Shown here: piece after piece, positions 61,014 to 64,000 of the stretch
Numbering within the stretch: position 1 is the stretch's first letter
Layout: each line of letters opens with the position of its first letter
NCBI GenBank assembly: GCA_964580995.1
Contig: CAZOMV010000015.1
Coordinates: 3,607 to 67,606, forward strand
Origin: JAKJEP01 sp964580995
GTDB taxonomy: Bacteria > Planctomycetota > Phycisphaerae > Sedimentisphaerales > SM23-30
DNA: 64,000 nt
Reading direction: 5' to 3'
Translations under genes and position numbers: made by a program
The notes under the pieces: generated by a model
The model's input: only the letters and a program-made list of their open reading frames with translations
Told to the model about the DNA's origin: nothing
The model's database searches: none

Positions 61014-64000
61014 ATGAATTATTTTCGGTTACTTTTTATTTTGATCTGCTTCGGGATAAATCCATGGATTGCCGCTGGCGAACAAGAAGGGGATGTTAAT
61101 GAAGATCAAATTGTTGATTTGGGAGATATCGCGGTCTTGGCTGATCAATGGCTGACGAATTCCGGAGGTTCCGCGGATATCGCCGACAATGATGGCGTAA
61201 ACTTATCGGACTATGCCTTGCAGGCCAAAAACTGGCTGCAGGGTGCCTTGCTTATAACCGAATTTATGGCCAGCAATAAAAATTATCTTTCTGATGGCAA
61301 CGGCACGTTTTCCGACTGGATCGAAATCCATAATCAATCCCAATTTCCGATTTCCCTGGCGGGCTGGTACCTGACGGATGATCCAAACAATCTTCATAAA
61401 TGGGCCTTCCCCAGCGACCTGGCCATTGGCAGTGATGATTATCTGTTGGTATTTGCCTCCGGCCAGCCGGATGAGGCCTATCCTTATATTGACCCCTTGG
61501 GATATTATCACGCCAATTTCAAACTGGATGCCCAGGGGGAATATCTGGCCCTGGTCCGGGGAACCAGGGTAATGCACGAATATAGCCTCCACTTCCCTTC
61601 CCAATCCGAAAATGTTTCCTTCGGTATCGGTGCTGTCAGCGAGGCGGTTGAAACATTAATTTACTCGGAAGATATGGCCCGATATCTGGTGCCAGCCGAT
61701 GGTTTACTGGGTACTAGCTGGACTGCCGTGAATTTCGACGATTCTTCCTGGAATAATGGCCCCACAGGAATCGGGTATGAAACCTCACCGGAAAATTATC
61801 AATATCTGATTCAGTCTATTGTTCCGCTCCATATCGCTTCGTTTTATACCCGAATGATTTTTACGATAGAAGACCCATCCGAAATAATGCGGCTTACGCT
61901 ACGAATGAAATATGATGACGGTTTTGTTGCGTATTTAAATGGGATCCGGATAGCTAGTGCCAATGCGCCGGAACCGCCGGCCTGGGATTCCGCCTCGACC
62001 GCGAATCATCCTGACAATGAAGCGATCATGTTTGAAGATTATGATCTGACAGGATCTATTTCGCTTTTGCAACCGGGTGAGAATGTTCTGGCTGTTCATG
62101 GCCTCAATGTGGTTCCCAACACCAGTACGGATATGCTGATATTGCCGGAATTGACCGCCAATATACGAGGGACATACAATACTCTCCTGCCCATGTATTT
62201 TAACACACCCACACCGGAAAACCAAAATCTAAGTGGAGTCCCCTATATCCCCCTCCCCCAGTTTTCCCGCCAAAGCGGTTTGTTTACCGATCCCTTCGGT
62301 CTGGAGTTGTCCGTCAGCTCCGCCACCGCAACGATTTATTACACGACAAATGGTTCCACGCCGACGCTTGCCTCCTCTGTGTATAGCGGAGCGATTCCCA
62401 TTTCCAATAGTACGATCGTCAAGGCGGCTACGTATGAACCTCTGGCAGGCTGGAGTACTGCAATATCGAATGGCTATTCCAAACTGGATCCCGATGTCGT
62501 CAATTTCAGTTCCAATCTGCCGATTGTGGTAATCGATACTTTCACACAGCCTGTCAGTACCTCTGATGTTTATACCCTTACTTCCGCCACCTTTATCAGT
62601 CCCGACCCGCTCACCGGCCGGGCGACCATCACCGATACCCCGGAATATGCCGGGCTGGGTGGGATGCGAATCCGGGGTTATTCGTCCTCCCAAATGCCGA
62701 AAAAGGCCTATAAATTCGAGACCTGGAACGAATTTTACCAGGATAATCCTGTCCCACTATTAGGGATACCTTCGGAATCGGACTGGGCGTTTCACGGCCC
62801 CATATTTGACAAAACCTTGATGCGAAACGCCCTAGCCTATAAATGGAGCAATGACATCGGAATGTACGCGCCCCGCACGCGGTTCGTCGAAGTGTTTCTC
62901 AATACCAATGGCGGCAATGTTTCCCTGAATAACTTTGCCAATGTGAATTCCACCTCTCCCTATAGCTATCCCGGTGATTATATCGGTGTCTATTTGATTG
63001 TCGAAAAAATCAAACGGGATGAGAACCGGGTGGATATTGCCAAACTCGAGCCGGAAGACAACACCGAACCGGAAGTAACCGGCGGCTATATCTTGCAAAG
63101 CGATTACGAAAATGTTTTGTCAAGTATCTACGCCGGATTTGAATTTATTGAGCCGGATTTAACCCAAGTTACTTCCGCCCAGCGGAACTGGATCCAGAAT
63201 TATTTAAATGAGTTTGGGAATGTGCTGTACGGCAGCAACTTCACCGATCCGGTGAATGGATACAATAAATATATCGATGTGGATTCCTATATTGATTATT
63301 ACATCCTGGAAGAAACCTACAAAAATGTGGACGGTTTTATCGTCAGCACCCATCTGCACAAAGATCGTCTCGGCAAACTCACCATGGGGCCGATCTGGGA
63401 TTTGAACATGTCCATGGGACTGCCCAACTTCTTGAATGCCTGGGTCACCACTGGTTGGCAACTGGATCAACGCGGCGCCGGTGCTCCCCACGTCAAAGCC
63501 TATTATCGGCTTTTCGAAGACCCCGAATTCAAATTACGCTGGTGGGATCATTGGTTTGAGTTGCGGAAAAAGGTTTTCTTTCTGAATAAAATGTATGCGG
63601 ATATCGATGCCTTTACCGCCCAACTGGATGAGGCACAGCAGCGCAACTTCGCACGCTGGCCGGTGATGGGAATAAAGGTTTTATGGAACGGCCTGGGGGA
63701 CCAATATGCCTTCCCCACTTACGAGGAAGAAATTGATTATATGAAAACCTGGTTTGCTGGCCGTTTGAGCTGGATTGATTCCCAAACCCCTTATGATCGA
63801 CCCCCAACTTTTATACCGGATGGAGGCCATGTATCTTCCGGCTATCCGGTAGCCATCACCTCCGGCGGGGTGCTGGGCGGCTCCCTGAAACTGGACGGCT
63901 CCGGCGATTACGTGACTATGACAGGTTACAAAGGGATCACCGGTACCCAATCCCGCTCCGTCAGCGCCTGGATCAACACCGAAACCACGGGCGTCATCGT
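61014..64000 (+). CDS. secreted dockerin-like/lamin-tail/CotH/LamG protein, 3' end outside the window
   Basis: At least 995 aa; the frame is open to the window end. GAGG lies 7 nt before the ATG. A signal peptide ends near WIAAG. Residues about 24-78 hold two dockerin-like calcium repeats (GDVNEDQIVDLGDIAVLADQW and a second ending in NWL). A lamin-tail domain follows at about 79-190 (LLITEFMASN, GWYLTDDPNN), then a beta domain (FDDSSWNNGPTGIGYE) and a chitobiase-like repeat (YYTTNGSTPTLASSVYSG). Next is a CotH kinase-like domain at about 535-860 (RNALAYKWSNDIG, GVYLIVEKIKRDENRVD, MGPIWDLNMSMG). A LamG/ConA-type domain begins near 950. It should be exported; the CotH part may phosphorylate proteins. 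Dockerin-like repeats at the N-terminus, not the C-terminus, are unusual. Confidence 0.88.
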   Translation, partial: MNYFRLLFILICFGINPWIAAGEQEGDVNEDQIVDLGDIAVLADQWLTNSGGSADIADNDGVNLSDYALQAKNWLQGALLITEFMASNKNYLSDGNGTFSDWIEIHNQSQFPISLAGWYLTDDPNNLHKWAFPSDLAIGSDDYLLVFASGQPDEAYPYIDPLGYYHANFKLDAQGEYLALVRGTRVMHEYSLHFPSQSENVSFGIGAVSEAVETLIYSEDMARYLVPADGLLGTSWTAVNFDDSSWNNGPTGIGYETSPENYQYLIQSIVPLHIASFYTRMIFTIEDPSEIMRLTLRMKYDDGFVAYLNGIRIASANAPEPPAWDSASTANHPDNEAIMFEDYDLTGSISLLQPGENVLAVHGLNVVPNTSTDMLILPELTANIRGTYNTLLPMYFNTPTPENQNLSGVPYIPLPQFSRQSGLFTDPFGLELSVSSATATIYYTTNGSTPTLASSVYSGAIPISNSTIVKAATYEPLAGWSTAISNGYSKLDPDVVNFSSNLPIVVIDTFTQPVSTSDVYTLTSATFISPDPLTGRATITDTPEYAGLGGMRIRGYSSSQMPKKAYKFETWNEFYQDNPVPLLGIPSESDWAFHGPIFDKTLMRNALAYKWSNDIGMYAPRTRFVEVFLNTNGGNVSLNNFANVNSTSPYSYPGDYIGVYLIVEKIKRDENRVDIAKLEPEDNTEPEVTGGYILQSDYENVLSSIYAGFEFIEPDLTQVTSAQRNWIQNYLNEFGNVLYGSNFTDPVNGYNKYIDVDSYIDYYILEETYKNVDGFIVSTHLHKDRLGKLTMGPIWDLNMSMGLPNFLNAWVTTGWQLDQRGAGAPHVKAYYRLFEDPEFKLRWWDHWFELRKKVFFLNKMYADIDAFTAQLDEAQQRNFARWPVMGIKVLWNGLGDQYAFPTYEEEIDYMKTWFAGRLSWIDSQTPYDRPPTFIPDGGHVSSGYPVAITSGGVLGGSLKLDGSGDYVTMTGYKGITGTQSRSVSAWINTETTGVI

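Overview
The window reads as a piece of a draft or metagenome-assembled chromosome (it contains a 10-N scaffold gap) from a Gram-negative-type bacterium, most likely a Planctomycetota member of the Phycisphaerae. This placement is inference. It rests on a secreted CotH/LamG protein with a dockerin-like 'LADQWL' repeat next to its signal peptide, many lipobox lipoproteins with a LolCDE-type transporter, large malectin/GH-like secreted proteins, and an unusual GyrA. No rRNA, tRNA or CRISPR array was found.

Layout. 0.2-3.5 kb: a SOUL-MsrB-MsrA fusion lipoprotein, YjbQ and an RNase Z-like hydrolase. 3.5-9 kb: a repeat-rich, gene-poor AT-rich stretch carrying one large membrane-anchored KAP P-loop NTPase, a possible transferred or defence gene. 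9-20 kb: a lipoprotein, a DUF190-fluoride channel-cupin cluster, a phosphodiesterase-like lipoprotein, two large secreted glycan-active proteins and an AI-2E-family permease. 20-32.4 kb: gyrA and tsaD (convergent), a PHP hydrolase, an rrf2-pstS-pstC-pstA-pstB phosphate operon, purM, DUF2442-HAD and a nucleoside deaminase. 32.5-40 kb: a YhcH-family gene, then a polysaccharide cluster (Wzy-like polymerase, B12-type radical SAM, methyltransferase, two glycosyltransferases) and a lipoprotein. 40.3-50 kb: a long plus-strand run lysS-lolC/E-lolC/E-lolD-ilvE-polyprenyl synthase-DUF89-M29 aminopeptidase-HAD. 50-54.7 kb: a minus-strand run of RDD protein, lipoprotein, zinc-ribbon protein, ComEA-like protein and parB. 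54.7-55.9 kb: a gene-free AT-rich stretch with two perfect parS sites, a DnaA box and a 250-bp inverted-repeat element. 55.9-60.8 kb: a second polysaccharide cluster (flippase, acyltransferase, methyltransferase, glycosyltransferase). 61.0 kb to the end: a partial secreted dockerin-like/lamin-tail/CotH/LamG protein.

Strongest new observation. A family of exactly 89-bp, transposase-free elements occurs four times (1-80 truncated by the window edge, 2465-2553, 8905-8993, and 31720-31808 inverted). They have imperfect terminal inverted repeats, and each of the three complete copies is flanked by its own 6-bp direct repeat (TAAATT, AAAACG, AAAATT). This is the signature of a MITE mobilised by an unknown transposase. 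One copy supplies the stop codon of the gene it landed beside. The orphan parB/parS region and the Rrf2-controlled pst operon are the next most interesting.
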